Source of the DNA: Arthrobacter mangrovi
GTDB lineage: Bacteria; Actinomycetota; Actinomycetes; Actinomycetales; Micrococcaceae
Assembly (NCBI RefSeq): GCF_026011795.1
Contig: NZ_BRVS01000028.1
Location: 34,014-98,013 of the forward strand
DNA: 64,000 bases
Reading direction: 5' to 3'
The position numbers were made by a program, and so were the translations under genes. Of the stretch, positions 25,769-36,198 are shown one piece after another. The notes beneath the pieces are model-generated. The model was not told where the DNA came from. It searched no databases and saw only the letters and a list, made by a program, of their open reading frames with translations. Every line of letters starts with the position of its first letter. The first letter of the stretch is position 1.

Positions 25769-26761
25769 TCAGTATTCGACGACAGGCGTCAGGGTGACGT
25801 TGCCGTCATTGACGGAGAGGCTACCCGTGAAGTTGAACTCTTCCTCCAGCTTCTGCGGTTCTGCGGCTCCAGTAAACAGGTCGATCTCAACGACGTTGAG
25901 CTCTGCCGTACCGGTCAGCGGCTCCATGACCCAGGTGCCGTTGCTGGGGTTGATGGCCACCTTGGGATACTTGGTGACCTCCCAGTCGATGCTGTCGTCC
26001 TTGACCCGATCCATTGAGGCGCTGAAGGGGCAGCCGGCCGGTTGCAGCACGGCCTGCTCTGCACATCCGTCCAGGAAGCCGCGGACCTGCTTGTCCACCT
26101 CGTCAACCAGCTTCTTTGTAGCCTTGGTCTCCAGAGACAGCCGGGCCTCGCCTTCCTGCTCGGGGTCCGTGAGCACCGACTCCTCCACGGGGGCAGCAAA
26201 GAACTCGCTCGTAAAGTGCGCCTCGAACGAGCCGGGGTAGAACACGGCGAACTTGTTCTTGCCCTCGGGGAGCGAAACCCGCGTGCCGTTCAGCGATGCC
26301 TCGTTTTCATTGACCACGCCGACCTCGACCGTGGGCAGCTCCGCCGGAACGAACCGCCATCGGTCGAAGAACAGCCAGCTCGTGCCGGACTTCTCCAGTT
26401 CGAACGACGTCGTGTGGAGCGTCCCCTCAATCGTGTAGGTCGCCGGTACCTCGACCCGGTCGCCGTCCAGTTGCACGGGAGCGCCGACTTCAAGGTCGCT
26501 GATGTCCGCGACGGATTGCTTCAACGGCGCGCCGTCGAGCAGCGCGGCGTTAGCGTCCGGAACCTTGGCACGGAGCAGCCCGAGCGCCTTGGCGCCGTCA
26601 CCGTCCCGGAGCGCATCGAAGTACGCGCGGACCTGGTGCTGAGGGCTGTAAACCTTGGCATTCACAATGACAATAGTGACGACGGCGGCGGCTACAGCGA
26701 GCATGAGGCAGAGCAGCCACGCAGCTGCCGTCCGAAGGACCGTCGAATTTCCCACTCTCAC
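25769..26761 (-). CDS. Unknown membrane-anchored extracytoplasmic protein
   Basis: I do not recognise this 330-residue protein. A basic N-terminus is followed by one strong hydrophobic segment (about residues 10-34), which reads as a signal anchor, so the remaining ~295 residues should be outside the membrane. The first outside part (VRAYFDALRDGDGAKALGLL) looks like the helical opening of NTF2-like DUF4878-type lipoprotein domains. The rest is mostly beta-strand. Two cysteines (in DGCAEQAV and PAGCPF) lie 13 residues apart and may form a disulfide. The GTG at 26759-26761 is the first start; another GTG is two codons later. It stands alone, with HerA upstream on the same strand. Confidence 0.7.
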   Translation of the reverse strand: MRVGNSTVLRTAAAWLLCLMLAVAAAVVTIVIVNAKVYSPQHQVRAYFDALRDGDGAKALGLLRAKVPDANAALLDGAPLKQSVADISDLEVGAPVQLDGDRVEVPATYTIEGTLHTTSFELEKSGTSWLFFDRWRFVPAELPTVEVGVVNENEASLNGTRVSLPEGKNKFAVFYPGSFEAHFTSEFFAAPVEESVLTDPEQEGEARLSLETKATKKLVDEVDKQVRGFLDGCAEQAVLQPAGCPFSASMDRVKDDSIDWEVTKYPKVAINPSNGTWVMEPLTGTAELNVVEIDLFTGAAEPQKLEEEFNFTGSLSVNDGNVTLTPVVEY

Positions 26762-26935
26762 ACGTTACCTGTTGGGCCGAAGGAAGCCTTGGCGGGGGTG
26801 AGCTACATTACGACGGCGATGGCAGGTTGCGTGACAGCGGTAGTTCGGGCCGGGACGGGAGTGCGACGGCGGCGGCGGGCCTGCGCTGGGGCCATCAGCG
26901 GCGGCGGCCTGGGTGCGCTGGGTGTAACGGGGGCG

Positions 26936-28714
26936 TCAGCGGCGGCGCCGGCGGCGGGTGCCGAAGAGGCCGCGCATGAGTTCGCGCCCGAGTACGGTTG
27001 CGGCCTGCATGGCGACGTCCTTGATCATGTCGGCCGTCTCCTCCTGCTTCGGTGCCTGGCGAGGCTCTGCCTGCCGCGGCGCACCGGAGCGGCCTCGTGA
27101 ACCTCGACTTGGCTCGGCGGGATCAGCCGTCGGGACCGGGGGAGCGGGCCGGGGCAGCGGGGTCGGAGCGCCGGACTGCGGGTATGGCGCCGGGCGGCTT
27201 GAGGGACGGCCAAGGATGTCTTCTTCGATCCTGCGGGCCTCGGCATCGATCTCGGCCGGCGTGGGCTGGCGGGCGCCCGCGGAACCAGCAGCTCCGGAAC
27301 GGGAGGCGTCTGCCGGAGGCGGCTCCGACGCCGTCGTACTTCCCGTGGCGTTGCCGGAGACCGGTATTCCACCCAGTTTCTCGTACGCGGAGTGGCTGTC
27401 CACGGCCGGACCGTAGACCGGCAGCAGCGGCGAATTCCGGATCAGGCCGTCGACGGTCTCGGCGGGGGAAGGGCCGATGGTCGATTGCGGCGCACGCATG
27501 CGGGTCAGGGCCACCGGGGTCGGCGCACCCCGCTCGTTCATGACGGTCACGACGGCTTCGCCGATGCCGGCGCTGGTGAGTACTTCCTCGAGGTCGTAGT
27601 CGCTCATGGGGAAGGTCGAGACGGTGGCCTTGAGCGCCTTGGCATCGTCCGGTGTGAAGGCGCGCAGCGCGTGCTGGATGCGGTTGGCGAGCTGCCCGAG
27701 CACTTCGGAGGGCACGTCCTTGGGCGTCTGGGTCACGAAGAAGATGCCGACACCCTTGGACCGGATCAGGCGAACCGTCGTCGTGACGGACTCCAGGAAG
27801 GCCTTGGACGCGCCGCGGAACAACAGATGCGCCTCGTCGAGGAAGAAGACCAGCTTCGGCTTGTCCAGATCGCCCGCCTCGGGGAGCTCGGTGAACAGGT
27901 CGGCCAGCAGCCACATGAGGAAGGTGGAGAAGAGGGCCGGCTTGCCCTGCAGCGTCGGCAGTTCCAGGCAGGAAATGATGCCGCGGCCGTCCTGGGCGGT
28001 GCGCAGCAGCTCGGCCGTTTCGAACTCGGTCTCGCCGAAGAATTTGTCCATGCCCTGGGCCTCGAGCATGACGAGTTCGCGGAGGATGACCCCGGCGGTG
28101 GATTTGGAGAGCCCGCCGAGCGACTCGAGCTGCTCCTTGCCGTCGTCGGACACCAGGAACTGGATGACCGCGCGAAGGTCCGCCAGATTGTAGAGCTCCA
28201 GATCGTTCTTGTCCGCGTAGTGGAACACGAGCTGCAGGCTGGACTCCTGGGTCTCGTTCAGGTCCATCACGCGGGCCAGCAGCAGCGGGCCGAAATCCGA
28301 GACACGGGCTCGCACCGGGACGCCCTTGCCGTCGCCGCCGAGGCTAAAGTACTCCACCGGGAATGCGGCCGGCGCCCAGTCCTGCCCCACGCTCTGCGTC
28401 CGCTCGGTGAGCTTGGCGCTGCCGGCCGCGGGTGTGGAGAGCCCGGTCAGGTCGCCCTTGATGTCGGCGAGGAAGACGGCCACGCCTTGGGCGCTGAGCT
28501 GCTCGGCGATCACCTGCAGCGTGACGGTCTTGCCTGTTCCGGTGGCCCCGGCCACCAGCCCGTGCCGGTTCATCATCGCCAGCGGCAGCCGGACAGGAGC
28601 ATCTGCGTAGGGGACGTCGCCTACCATCGCCACGCCAAGGTGCACGGTCGGCCCCTCGAACCGGTAGCCCTGCCGGATCTTTTCCACGTGGCCGGCAGCC
28701 TCGAGTTTCGCCAT
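26936..28714 (-). CDS. HerA-like ATPase (DUF853 helicase family)
   Basis: This 592-residue P-loop ATPase of the FtsK-HerA superfamily has Walker A GATGTGKT (about residues 57-64), Walker B LVFFLDEAH (about 290-298), a sensor-like FFVTQTPKDVP and arginine-containing LANRIQHALR. Residues 1-420 form the core. The C-terminal 170 residues are Pro/Ala/Ser-rich and end in an RRRRRR tail, perhaps for nucleic acid or membrane contact. HerA with NurA resects DNA ends in archaea, but the bacterial DUF853 type is encoded alone and its role is unknown. No NurA, Sir2 or other defence partner is beside it. TAGTCT lies 6 nt before its ATG. Confidence 0.9.
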   Translation of the reverse strand: MAKLEAAGHVEKIRQGYRFEGPTVHLGVAMVGDVPYADAPVRLPLAMMNRHGLVAGATGTGKTVTLQVIAEQLSAQGVAVFLADIKGDLTGLSTPAAGSAKLTERTQSVGQDWAPAAFPVEYFSLGGDGKGVPVRARVSDFGPLLLARVMDLNETQESSLQLVFHYADKNDLELYNLADLRAVIQFLVSDDGKEQLESLGGLSKSTAGVILRELVMLEAQGMDKFFGETEFETAELLRTAQDGRGIISCLELPTLQGKPALFSTFLMWLLADLFTELPEAGDLDKPKLVFFLDEAHLLFRGASKAFLESVTTTVRLIRSKGVGIFFVTQTPKDVPSEVLGQLANRIQHALRAFTPDDAKALKATVSTFPMSDYDLEEVLTSAGIGEAVVTVMNERGAPTPVALTRMRAPQSTIGPSPAETVDGLIRNSPLLPVYGPAVDSHSAYEKLGGIPVSGNATGSTTASEPPPADASRSGAAGSAGARQPTPAEIDAEARRIEEDILGRPSSRPAPYPQSGAPTPLPRPAPPVPTADPAEPSRGSRGRSGAPRQAEPRQAPKQEETADMIKDVAMQAATVLGRELMRGLFGTRRRRRR

Positions 28715-28720
28715 GAGTGC

Positions 28721-28726
28721 AGACTA
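28721..28726 (-). promoter_or_regulatory. Candidate leaderless -10 (TAGTCT) for the HerA-like gene
   Basis: Minus-strand TAGTCT is 6 nt from the ATG at 28712-28714, with no ribosome binding site. Confidence 0.5.
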
Positions 28727-28758
28727 CACAGCATCGTCCCGAAGGACACCGGGTTTGT

Positions 28759-29685
28759 TCAGGCGAGCAGCCCGGCCAGCACCATCATCGCCGGCACCGC
28801 GGCAATCGTGGTCAGCAGCACCGTGTCCTTGGCGATCACCACTCCGCTTTCGTAGCGCTGCGCGGTGACAAAGACGTTCTGGGCGCTGGGCAGGGCCGCG
28901 AGGACGACGGCGGAGAACAGCAGGTGCCCCTCCATCCCCAGCGCGTAACGCGCGACGACGTAGGCGACGGCCGGCTGCAGGAGCAGCTTCAGCGCTGAGC
29001 CCAGCAGGACATCCTTGCGGCGGCCGCCGTTGGCCTGCAGCGGCTTTGACCCGTTGAGGGAAATTCCGAAGGCCATCAGCATGGCCGGGACTGCGGCGCC
29101 GCCGATCAGCCGGATCGGTTCCATCACGACCTCGGGCAGCTGCCATCCGGTGGCGGCCAGGACCAGGCCGATCGCCGTGCCGATCAGGATCGGATTCCGC
29201 ACGATCTGGAGCAGGAAGCTGAAGACCGTGGTGCGGTGCCGGCTAGTGGTGGAATCCAGCGCCATCAGGAACAGCGGCGAGAAGAACGCCAGCTGGAAGA
29301 TCAGCACCGGCGCGACCAGCGTCGCATCGCCCAGCACGTAGGCCGCGACCGGGATGCCCAGGTTCGCGGAGTTCACCAGGGACGCCGACATGGCCCCGAT
29401 GAGCCCCTCGGAAATGCCGCGCTTGAACCAGAGCCGGACCACCGCAAGGTATACCAGGGCCACCGCGACGGCGCTGGCGGCGGCCACGATGAGCGTGCTG
29501 GAGAAAATGACTTCGAGATCGGATTCGCTCAGCGTCTCCAGCAGCAGGCACGGGCTGGCCACGAAGAAGGCGAGCCGGCTCAGCGCCAGGCTGCCGCCCG
29601 GTCCCAGCAGGTTGCCCCGGCCGACGGCAAAGCCGACGAGGATAATGGTCCAGACAACGGAGAACCCGGCGATGACCCCCAGCAC
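28759..29685 (-). CDS. AEC family transporter (auxin efflux carrier superfamily)
   Basis: This 308-residue membrane protein has about ten helices in two repeats of five. The family pattern includes SRLAFFVASPCLLLETLS near residues 34-51, SASLVNSANLGIPVAAYVLG in the first half, and IGGAAVPAMLMAFGISL with ALPSAQNVFVTAQRYE in the second. Bacterial members export malate or other acids; the substrate here is unknown. The GTG at 29683-29685 is chosen because homologues start a few residues before the first helix; the frame is open further upstream but would overlap panD. It starts 20 bases after the panD stop, so the two are likely cotranscribed. Confidence 0.82.
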   Translation of the reverse strand: MLGVIAGFSVVWTIILVGFAVGRGNLLGPGGSLALSRLAFFVASPCLLLETLSESDLEVIFSSTLIVAAASAVAVALVYLAVVRLWFKRGISEGLIGAMSASLVNSANLGIPVAAYVLGDATLVAPVLIFQLAFFSPLFLMALDSTTSRHRTTVFSFLLQIVRNPILIGTAIGLVLAATGWQLPEVVMEPIRLIGGAAVPAMLMAFGISLNGSKPLQANGGRRKDVLLGSALKLLLQPAVAYVVARYALGMEGHLLFSAVVLAALPSAQNVFVTAQRYESGVVIAKDTVLLTTIAAVPAMMVLAGLLA

Positions 29686-29704
29686 GGCGCGGCGTTCGCA
29701 GCCG

Positions 29705-30118
29705 CTACTTGACGGCGAACGGCGGGCGCAGCAGCCCTTCCGTAATGGCCTCGGCGGGATCCGACCCGAGTTCGACGATCTTGTTCCCCGCGTCCACATG
29801 CACGACCTTCGGCACGTAGGCCTTCGCCTCGTCCGTGGTCATATCCGCATAGGTGATCAGGATGACGATGTCCCCCTGGTGGACCAGGTGGGCCGCGGGA
29901 CCGTTGATGCCCAGCACGCCGGACCCGCGTTCGCCCGCGATCGTGTAGGTCTCGAGCCGGGCGCCGTTCGTGACGTCCACGATGGAAACCAGCTCGCCGG
30001 GCAGGATGTCAGCGGCGTCGAGCAGGTCAAGATCCACCGTCACGGAGCCCACGTAATGCAGGTCTGCATGGGTGACGGTGGCGCGGTGGATCTTGGACTT
30101 AAACATCTTCCGGTTCAT
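29705..30118 (-). CDS. panD: Aspartate 1-decarboxylase proenzyme
   Basis: This 137-residue enzyme makes beta-alanine from aspartate for pantothenate and coenzyme A. The self-processing site Gly24-Ser25 (HYVGSVTVD) is present; Ser25 becomes the pyruvoyl cofactor. [21 protein letters not shown] and the metal-free core match E. coli PanD throughout. The ATG at 30116-30118 gives [22 protein letters not shown], which lines up with the E. coli start. TAGACT lies 8 nt upstream of it. No other pan gene is in the window. Confidence 0.96.
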   Translation of the reverse strand: MNRKMFKSKIHRATVTHADLHYVGSVTVDLDLLDAADILPGELVSIVDVTNGARLETYTIAGERGSGVLGINGPAAHLVHQGDIVILITYADMTTDEAKAYVPKVVHVDAGNKIVELGSDPAEAITEGLLRPPFAVK

Positions 30119-30302
30119 CGCTTTCAAGTCTAGTCCGTGTCCGCCGCCACAAGTGAGACCACCCCTGACAGCATGTCCGCCCAGGTGAACCGCGCGGCAC
30201 TGCTGGCCTGGCCCCAGGCCCGGGTTTACGCTGGAGGCTGAGGCGGCCGGCCTGCTGCGGCAGGCGTAACGGCCAACGAACCGACCGGAGCAGGAGGCCC
30301 TG

Positions 30303-31379
30303 ATGAGCACGAATGCGCAGGACAAGAACGACGGCGGTACGCGCCGCAGTGACGGAATTTCGGCCGGTGATCCGGGCGGCGAAGTCCGGCCGGGCGAGCG
30401 GGCGGCGGCATCCGGCCGGAGGGCCGAGCCTGAGACTGCACCGCAGACCACGGTGCTGGGGGCGCAGGGAGGCGCCGGGTCAGCCGGTGCCGCAACCGGC
30501 GCAGGGAGGGACGAAACTACCGTGCTGGATACCCCGGCCCGGGCAGGCGGCGGGACGGGTACGGGTGCAGCGGGGACTTCGAATGAGACCACCGTGCTCG
30601 ATACGCCGGGCCGGGCGGGGAGCCGGACGGCCGGGGGTGCAGCGGGGACTTCGAATGAGACCACCGTGCTGGGGACGTCGGCGGCGGCTGCCGGCGCAGG
30701 TGCCGCGGGCTCGGGCGGCCGGCGGCAGAGCCTCAGCGCCGAGCGGCGGCTGGACGATGAGCGCTCCTACTCGGACACCAGCGCCTACCGGCCCGTCACG
30801 CCGCTGGACCGGGACACGATGTACGTCAATCAGCGCCAGGCCTACGGCGGCGTCAAGGTCGGTTCCGCGTTCTTCGGCTGGCTCAGCGCAGCCGCGCTGA
30901 CGGTGCTGCTCTTTTCGCTCGCCGCCGGCGTCGTCGCGGCCGTCGGCTACAACAGCGGCGCGCTGCCGCAGGATCCGCGTTCCCTCGCCTCCGACACCAA
31001 CAGCGCGCTGGGCATCACGGCCATTGTTGTCGCGCTGGTTCTGTTGTTCATCGCCTACTTCGGCGGGGGCTACGTCGCGGGCCGGATGGCGCGCTTCGAC
31101 GGACTGCGGCAGGGCCTGGCCGTGTGGGTGTGGGCGCTCGTGATGGCGGTGCTGGCCACGGTGATCGGGCTGGCCACCGGCGGCATGGACCTGGTCAACA
31201 CCGTTACCGGCAGCGCCGCCCTGTCCTCCATGGTGCAGGACCTGTCGGTTCCGGGCCTGATCACCCTCGGCGTGGTACTGCTGGTCACGCTGGCCGGCGC
31301 GCTGCTCGGCGGCCTCGCCGGGATGCGCTTCCACCGCAAAGTGGACCGCGCCGGGTTCGAGGCCCAGGAAGAGTATTAG
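30303..31379 (+). CDS. Membrane protein with TTVL-repeat cytoplasmic region
   Basis: This 358-residue protein belongs to no family I recognise. Residues 1-170 are hydrophilic, Gly/Ala-rich and disordered, with four [E/Q]TTVL motifs at about 49, 72, 96 and 120, the last two copied within an exact 36-bp DNA repeat. A short charged stretch ([17 protein letters not shown]) follows. Residues ~185-345 contain four hydrophobic segments in two pairs: [38 protein letters not shown], and two more. Glycine-rich GGGYVAGRM resembles small-protein glycine zippers. TTV motifs are typical phosphothreonine sites for FHA domains, so kinase control is possible. AGGAGG precedes the ATG. Confidence 0.75.
   Translation: MSTNAQDKNDGGTRRSDGISAGDPGGEVRPGERAAASGRRAEPETAPQTTVLGAQGGAGSAGAATGAGRDETTVLDTPARAGGGTGTGAAGTSNETTVLDTPGRAGSRTAGGAAGTSNETTVLGTSAAAAGAGAAGSGGRRQSLSAERRLDDERSYSDTSAYRPVTPLDRDTMYVNQRQAYGGVKVGSAFFGWLSAAALTVLLFSLAAGVVAAVGYNSGALPQDPRSLASDTNSALGITAIVVALVLLFIAYFGGGYVAGRMARFDGLRQGLAVWVWALVMAVLATVIGLATGGMDLVNTVTGSAALSSMVQDLSVPGLITLGVVLLVTLAGALLGGLAGMRFHRKVDRAGFEAQEEY
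30563..30670 (+). repeat. In-frame 36-bp direct repeat (30563-30598 and 30635-30670)
   Basis: The two 36-base copies are identical and 72 bases apart, so in frame (24 codons). They encode the [11 protein letters not shown] segments of the membrane protein. Two more diverged TTVL units lie upstream, which suggests expansion by slippage or recombination. Confidence 0.85.
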
Positions 31380-31397
31380 GGAACCCGCTCCCGTAAA

Positions 31398-31432
31398 GTA
31401 GAAAGGCCCTGCCGCCGGCAGGGCCTTTCTAC
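31398..31432 (+). terminator. Bidirectional terminator between the TTVL protein and tRNA-Gly
   Basis: GTAGAAAGGCCCTGCC (31398-31413) pairs perfectly with 31417-31432 in a 16-bp stem. The GC-rich core with A/T ends works for both strands, serving the plus gene and the minus tRNA. Confidence 0.85.
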
Positions 31433-31438
31433 GTTCCA

Positions 31439-31512
31439 TGGAGCGGGCGACGGGAATCGAACCCGCGTATCAAGCTTGGGAAGCTAGCGCTCTACCATTG
31501 AGCTACGCCCGC
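31439..31512 (-). tRNA. tRNA-Gly (anticodon CCC)
   Basis: On the minus strand the 74-base gene folds with acceptor stem GCGGGCG/CGCCCGC, discriminator T, and encoded CCA. The D arm AGCTCAATGGTAGAGC and the T arm with GGTTCGATTCC are canonical. The anticodon loop TTCCCAA gives CCC, which reads GGG codons. The anticodon stem is CTAGC/GCTTG, which leaves a T-T mismatch at positions 28-42. Conserved identity bases are otherwise intact. Confidence 0.95.
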
Positions 31513-31647
31513 CTTCGTCATCCGCTAACCGGGTATCCGGCCCGAACAACGAGCTCCAGCTTACAACACCGGAGCTGCAGGCCTGAACCGTGACATGCCG
31601 GCACGGTCCAGGCGCTCGAATAGCGGAGGGCCCGGACCAGGCGGCGG

Positions 31648-32904
<1,257 letters not shown>

Positions 32905-32932
32905 GGCTTCGGCTACCTTTCTGTGGCGCGGG

Positions 32933-33772
32933 TCAGCCCTTGACGGCGCCCTGGGTCAGGCCTGAGACGATCTGGCGCTGGAACAGCAGCACCAGCAGGA
33001 CGATGGGGATGGTGACGATGATGGCGGCGGCGGAGATCGCGCCGACCGGGGCCTCGAACTGGGAGGCGCCGGTGAAGAAAGCCAGTGCCGCAGGCACCGG
33101 CCGGGCGGCCTCCGTCGAGGTGAGCGAGATGCCGTACACGAAGTCGTTCCACGCAATGAAGAAGGCGATGATCGCCGTCGTGAATACGCCCGGCGCGGCG
33201 AGCGGCACGATGGCCTTGCGGAACGCCTGCCAGGTGGTGGCGCCGTCGACCTGCGCGGCCTGCTCCAGCTCCCACGGGATCTGGCGGAAGAACGCCGCGA
33301 GGGTCCAGATGGAGATCGGCAGGGTCAGCGACAGGTAGGGGATGATCAGGCCGGGCCAGGTGTCGTAGAGGCCGATGTTGCGCCAAAGGTTGAACAACGG
33401 GGTGACGATCGAGATGACCGGGAAGATGGATACCGCCAGCGCCGTGGTCAGGATCAGCTTCTTCCCCGGGAAGTCCAGCCGCGCGATCGCGTAGGCGCAG
33501 AGCGTGGCCAGCACGACGGCGATGAAGGTGGCGATGAGGGAGATGCCGATCGAGTTCCAGAGCGAGCTGAGGAACAGTTCCTGCGCGTCGCCGACCAGGA
33601 TCTCCTGGTAGTTCACGCTGCTCCAGTTCGTGGGCAGGAACTTGCCGGAGGTCAGGTCGCTCGGCTCCTTGAACGAGGTCGCCAGGATCGAGGCCACCGG
33701 GAAGAGCGCGTACACCAGCACGAGGATCGAAATGACGGTCCAGACCAGCCGTTCCTTAGTCCTGCTTTTCAT
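32933..33772 (-). CDS. Sugar ABC permease (MalG/SugB type)
   Basis: This 279-residue permease has six helices. The cytoplasmic EAA loop reads [28 protein letters not shown], with the invariant EAA---G pattern that meets the ATPase; this form identifies the MalG-like partner. Its start codon overlaps the stop of the preceding permease by a base, and the ATPase gene follows 28 bases after its stop. Substrate is set by the binding protein. Confidence 0.9.
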   Translation of the reverse strand: MKSRTKERLVWTVISILVLVYALFPVASILATSFKEPSDLTSGKFLPTNWSSVNYQEILVGDAQELFLSSLWNSIGISLIATFIAVVLATLCAYAIARLDFPGKKLILTTALAVSIFPVISIVTPLFNLWRNIGLYDTWPGLIIPYLSLTLPISIWTLAAFFRQIPWELEQAAQVDGATTWQAFRKAIVPLAAPGVFTTAIIAFFIAWNDFVYGISLTSTEAARPVPAALAFFTGASQFEAPVGAISAAAIIVTIPIVLLVLLFQRQIVSGLTQGAVKG

Positions 33773-34728
33773 TATTTACCCCCTCGGGCGCCGGCGAGGT
33801 CGACTTTGAAGAGCTTGATCGCGATGAAGCAGATCAGCAGCACGCAGATGAACAGCAGCACCGATACCGCCGAGCCGAGCCCGATTTCGAGGCGGCTGAT
33901 GGAGGTGCGGTAGGCCAGCAGCGAGAGCACCTCAGTGCCGAAAGCGCCGTTGGTCATGATGAAGACGTTGTCGAAGATCCTGAAGGCATCGAGGGCCCGG
34001 AACAGCACGGCCACCATGATGGCCGCCTTCATGTTCGGCAGGATCACCCGGCTCATCCGCTCCCACCAGGTGGCGCCGTCCACCTCCGCGGCCTCTGTCA
34101 GTTCGTCCGGCACCTGTGCCAGCCCGGCCAGCAGCAGCAGCGAGATGAACGGCGTGGTCTTCCAGATTTCCGAGGCCATGATGACGAACAGCGAGGTGCC
34201 GCCCTGGGCGAACCAGTTGAGGTCCGGATCAATGCCGGGGACCCAGTCGAACCAGTTGTTGATGAAGCCGGAGTTGATGTCGAAGGCGTAGAACCAGGCG
34301 AAGGCCGAGACCACCGTGATGATGCCGTAGGGGACCAGGATGGCGGTGCGGAGCAGGCCGCGCACGGACTTGAGTGCCTTGTGCATCACGAGCGCCAGGG
34401 CGAAGCCGAGGATGAGTTCGACGACGACGGTGACCACCGTGATCAGCAGCGTCACGCCGAGGTCGCGCCACCAGACCTCGTCCGTGAGGATCGTGGCGTA
34501 GTTGCCGAGGCCGATGAATTCGCGCTCGTCCGGCGCCGTGAGGCGGTAGTTGAAGAGCGAGTCGAAGACCGCCTGCAGGATCGGGTAGGCGGTGACGGCC
34601 AGCATGACCACGAAGGCCGGGCCCGCCAGCAGCCAGCCGAGCCGGCGCTCCGCCTTGACCCGGTCGCTGAACTGCGGCGCCGGCTTCTGCGCGGTCTGCG
34701 GGCGGGCGGTTTTCACTGAGGTACTCAC
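33772..34728 (-). CDS. Sugar ABC permease (MalF/SugA type)
   Basis: This 318-residue permease has six to seven helices after a ~30-residue soluble start. The EAA loop is ELTEAAEVDGATWWERMSRVILPN. QYAT-type periplasmic loops are short. It overlaps the end of the binding-protein gene by 4 bases and the next permease by 1, so all are translated together. Confidence 0.9.
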   Translation of the reverse strand: MSTSVKTARPQTAQKPAPQFSDRVKAERRLGWLLAGPAFVVMLAVTAYPILQAVFDSLFNYRLTAPDEREFIGLGNYATILTDEVWWRDLGVTLLITVVTVVVELILGFALALVMHKALKSVRGLLRTAILVPYGIITVVSAFAWFYAFDINSGFINNWFDWVPGIDPDLNWFAQGGTSLFVIMASEIWKTTPFISLLLLAGLAQVPDELTEAAEVDGATWWERMSRVILPNMKAAIMVAVLFRALDAFRIFDNVFIMTNGAFGTEVLSLLAYRTSISRLEIGLGSAVSVLLFICVLLICFIAIKLFKVDLAGARGGK

Positions 34729-36044
34729 AGCAGGTTCTCCCCTCTGAGCACTGATGTGATGAAGTCTGCGGTGGTCTGCGGCGTACTTTGCGGGTCAACG
34801 GTGGACGGCGGCGTCCAGCGCTGCTGCAGGCTGGTGGTGACTTCGTTGTAGTAGGGCGTCTGCGGCCGCGGGGCCGACTGCTCCAGGGACTCGCGGATGG
34901 TGTCCGCCATCGGGAACTTCTCCTTGATGGCCGGGTCCTTGTAGGCCTCCGTGTTCGACGGCGGATTGCCGTTGGTCACGAAGTATTCCGCCTGGTTTTC
35001 GGGAGACACGATGCATTCGATGGCCTGGTACGCCAGGTCCGGGTGTTCGCTGTCCGCGCCGACGCCGAGGTTGATGCCGCCGAGCGGGGGCCGTGCTTCC
35101 TCGCCGGCGTTCACCTCGGGGTAGAGGGCCCAGCCGATGTCGTCGATCAGGGACTTGTCCAGCGATCCGGATTCGACGGCTGCGTTGGTGGCCGGCCAGA
35201 CGAAGGGCCAGTTCACCATGAAGGAACCCTTGTCTCCCTGGAACAGGATCATCGAGTTGTTCTCGTCCTGGGTGGGAAGGCCGGGGCTGCCCAGCCCGTC
35301 CTTGCCGATGGTGGAGATGATCTCGGCCGCCTTGATGCCGGCATCCGAGGTCAGGCCGAGCTGGATTTCGTCGCCGGGAGCCTCGGGGTTCTCGATGATC
35401 TGTCCGCCTCCGGACTCGACCAGGGCGTTGATCCAGACCGTCATCGATTCCCCGCGCTGCCCCTGGACGCCGAGGTACTTGTCCTGGCTTTCCGCGGCCT
35501 TGATGAGCTGGTCCCAGGTGACCGGCTTGCTCATGTCCAGCCCGGCGGCCTCCGCCACCGACTTGCGGTACCAGAGCAGCTGGGTGTTGGCCCAGAACGG
35601 GACGGTGACCAGCTGGTCCTTCCAGCGGGCTCCGGCGAGGGCGCCGTCGACCACGTTCGCGGTGGTCCGCTGCGCGACGTCCTCCGGGACCGGCGCGAGG
35701 AAGCCGGGCTCGGCGAGCTCTGGGATGAACGGCGGATCCAGGCTCATGATGTCCAGCGAGGAATCGCCGGCGGCCAGCCGTCGGGCGAGCTGCTCCCGCT
35801 GCGAGGCCGCCTCGTTGGGCAGCAGCGACGTTTCGATCCGGTAGGCGCCGTTGGATGCCTCGGTGCACTTCTGCGCAATGGCTTCCTGGCCCCCGTCGTC
35901 GGGGTTGATGTACCAGGTCAACGTGGGCGGGCCCTCTTCGGGCGCGCACCCGGTTAACAGCATCGCGCCCAGGGCCAGCGTCACGCCGGCCAGGGCGCGG
36001 GGTCTATTTCGGCCCGTGGACTGTGGCCTCTCCGCTCGCGGCAT
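34725..36044 (-). CDS. lpqY: LpqY-like trehalose-binding lipoprotein
   Basis: This 439-residue solute-binding protein is the first gene of the sugar importer. The N-terminus has a basic start, a hydrophobic helix and lipobox LLTGC, so it is a lipoprotein. Compared from memory with mycobacterial LpqY, shared marks are EQLARRLAAGDSSLDIMSLD, NTQLLWYR, MVNWPFVW, a GGINLGVG segment and the end TVDPQSTPQTTADF. LpqY-SugABC recycles trehalose released from the cell envelope in mycobacteria; here external trehalose or related disaccharide uptake is likely. GGTGGAGG lies about 11 nt before the ATG. No regulator or trehalose-processing gene is adjacent. Confidence 0.8.
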   Translation of the reverse strand: MPRAERPQSTGRNRPRALAGVTLALGAMLLTGCAPEEGPPTLTWYINPDDGGQEAIAQKCTEASNGAYRIETSLLPNEAASQREQLARRLAAGDSSLDIMSLDPPFIPELAEPGFLAPVPEDVAQRTTANVVDGALAGARWKDQLVTVPFWANTQLLWYRKSVAEAAGLDMSKPVTWDQLIKAAESQDKYLGVQGQRGESMTVWINALVESGGGQIIENPEAPGDEIQLGLTSDAGIKAAEIISTIGKDGLGSPGLPTQDENNSMILFQGDKGSFMVNWPFVWPATNAAVESGSLDKSLIDDIGWALYPEVNAGEEARPPLGGINLGVGADSEHPDLAYQAIECIVSPENQAEYFVTNGNPPSNTEAYKDPAIKEKFPMADTIRESLEQSAPRPQTPYYNEVTTSLQQRWTPPSTVDPQSTPQTTADFITSVLRGENLL

Positions 36045-36198
36045 AAATATCGCGCCTCCACCTCGTTGTAGGACGTCGGGGCGGCTGTGCGCCCCGTCAC
36101 TCCTAAGTAGCCTTGCTAATCTCGACCATATGCCCGAAAACGGAATCTCGGCTAGTCACAGCCGCAGGCCGCAACCGAAAAGATGCACAGGAGAGGGT

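Noticed and set aside
26936..28714. HerA-based antiphage system (HerA-Sir2, HerA-DUF4297, HerA-NurA)
   Set aside because: Neighbours are an unknown membrane protein and an AEC transporter; the DUF853-type protein stands alone.
31439..31512. Genomic island or prophage attachment at the tRNA-Gly gene
   Set aside because: No integrase, no duplicated tRNA 3' end nearby, and flanking genes are ordinary core functions.
36101..36119. Second iron box before the lpqY-like gene
   Set aside because: The AGTAGCCTTGCTAA region shares only the centre of the DtxR consensus; most outer positions fail.
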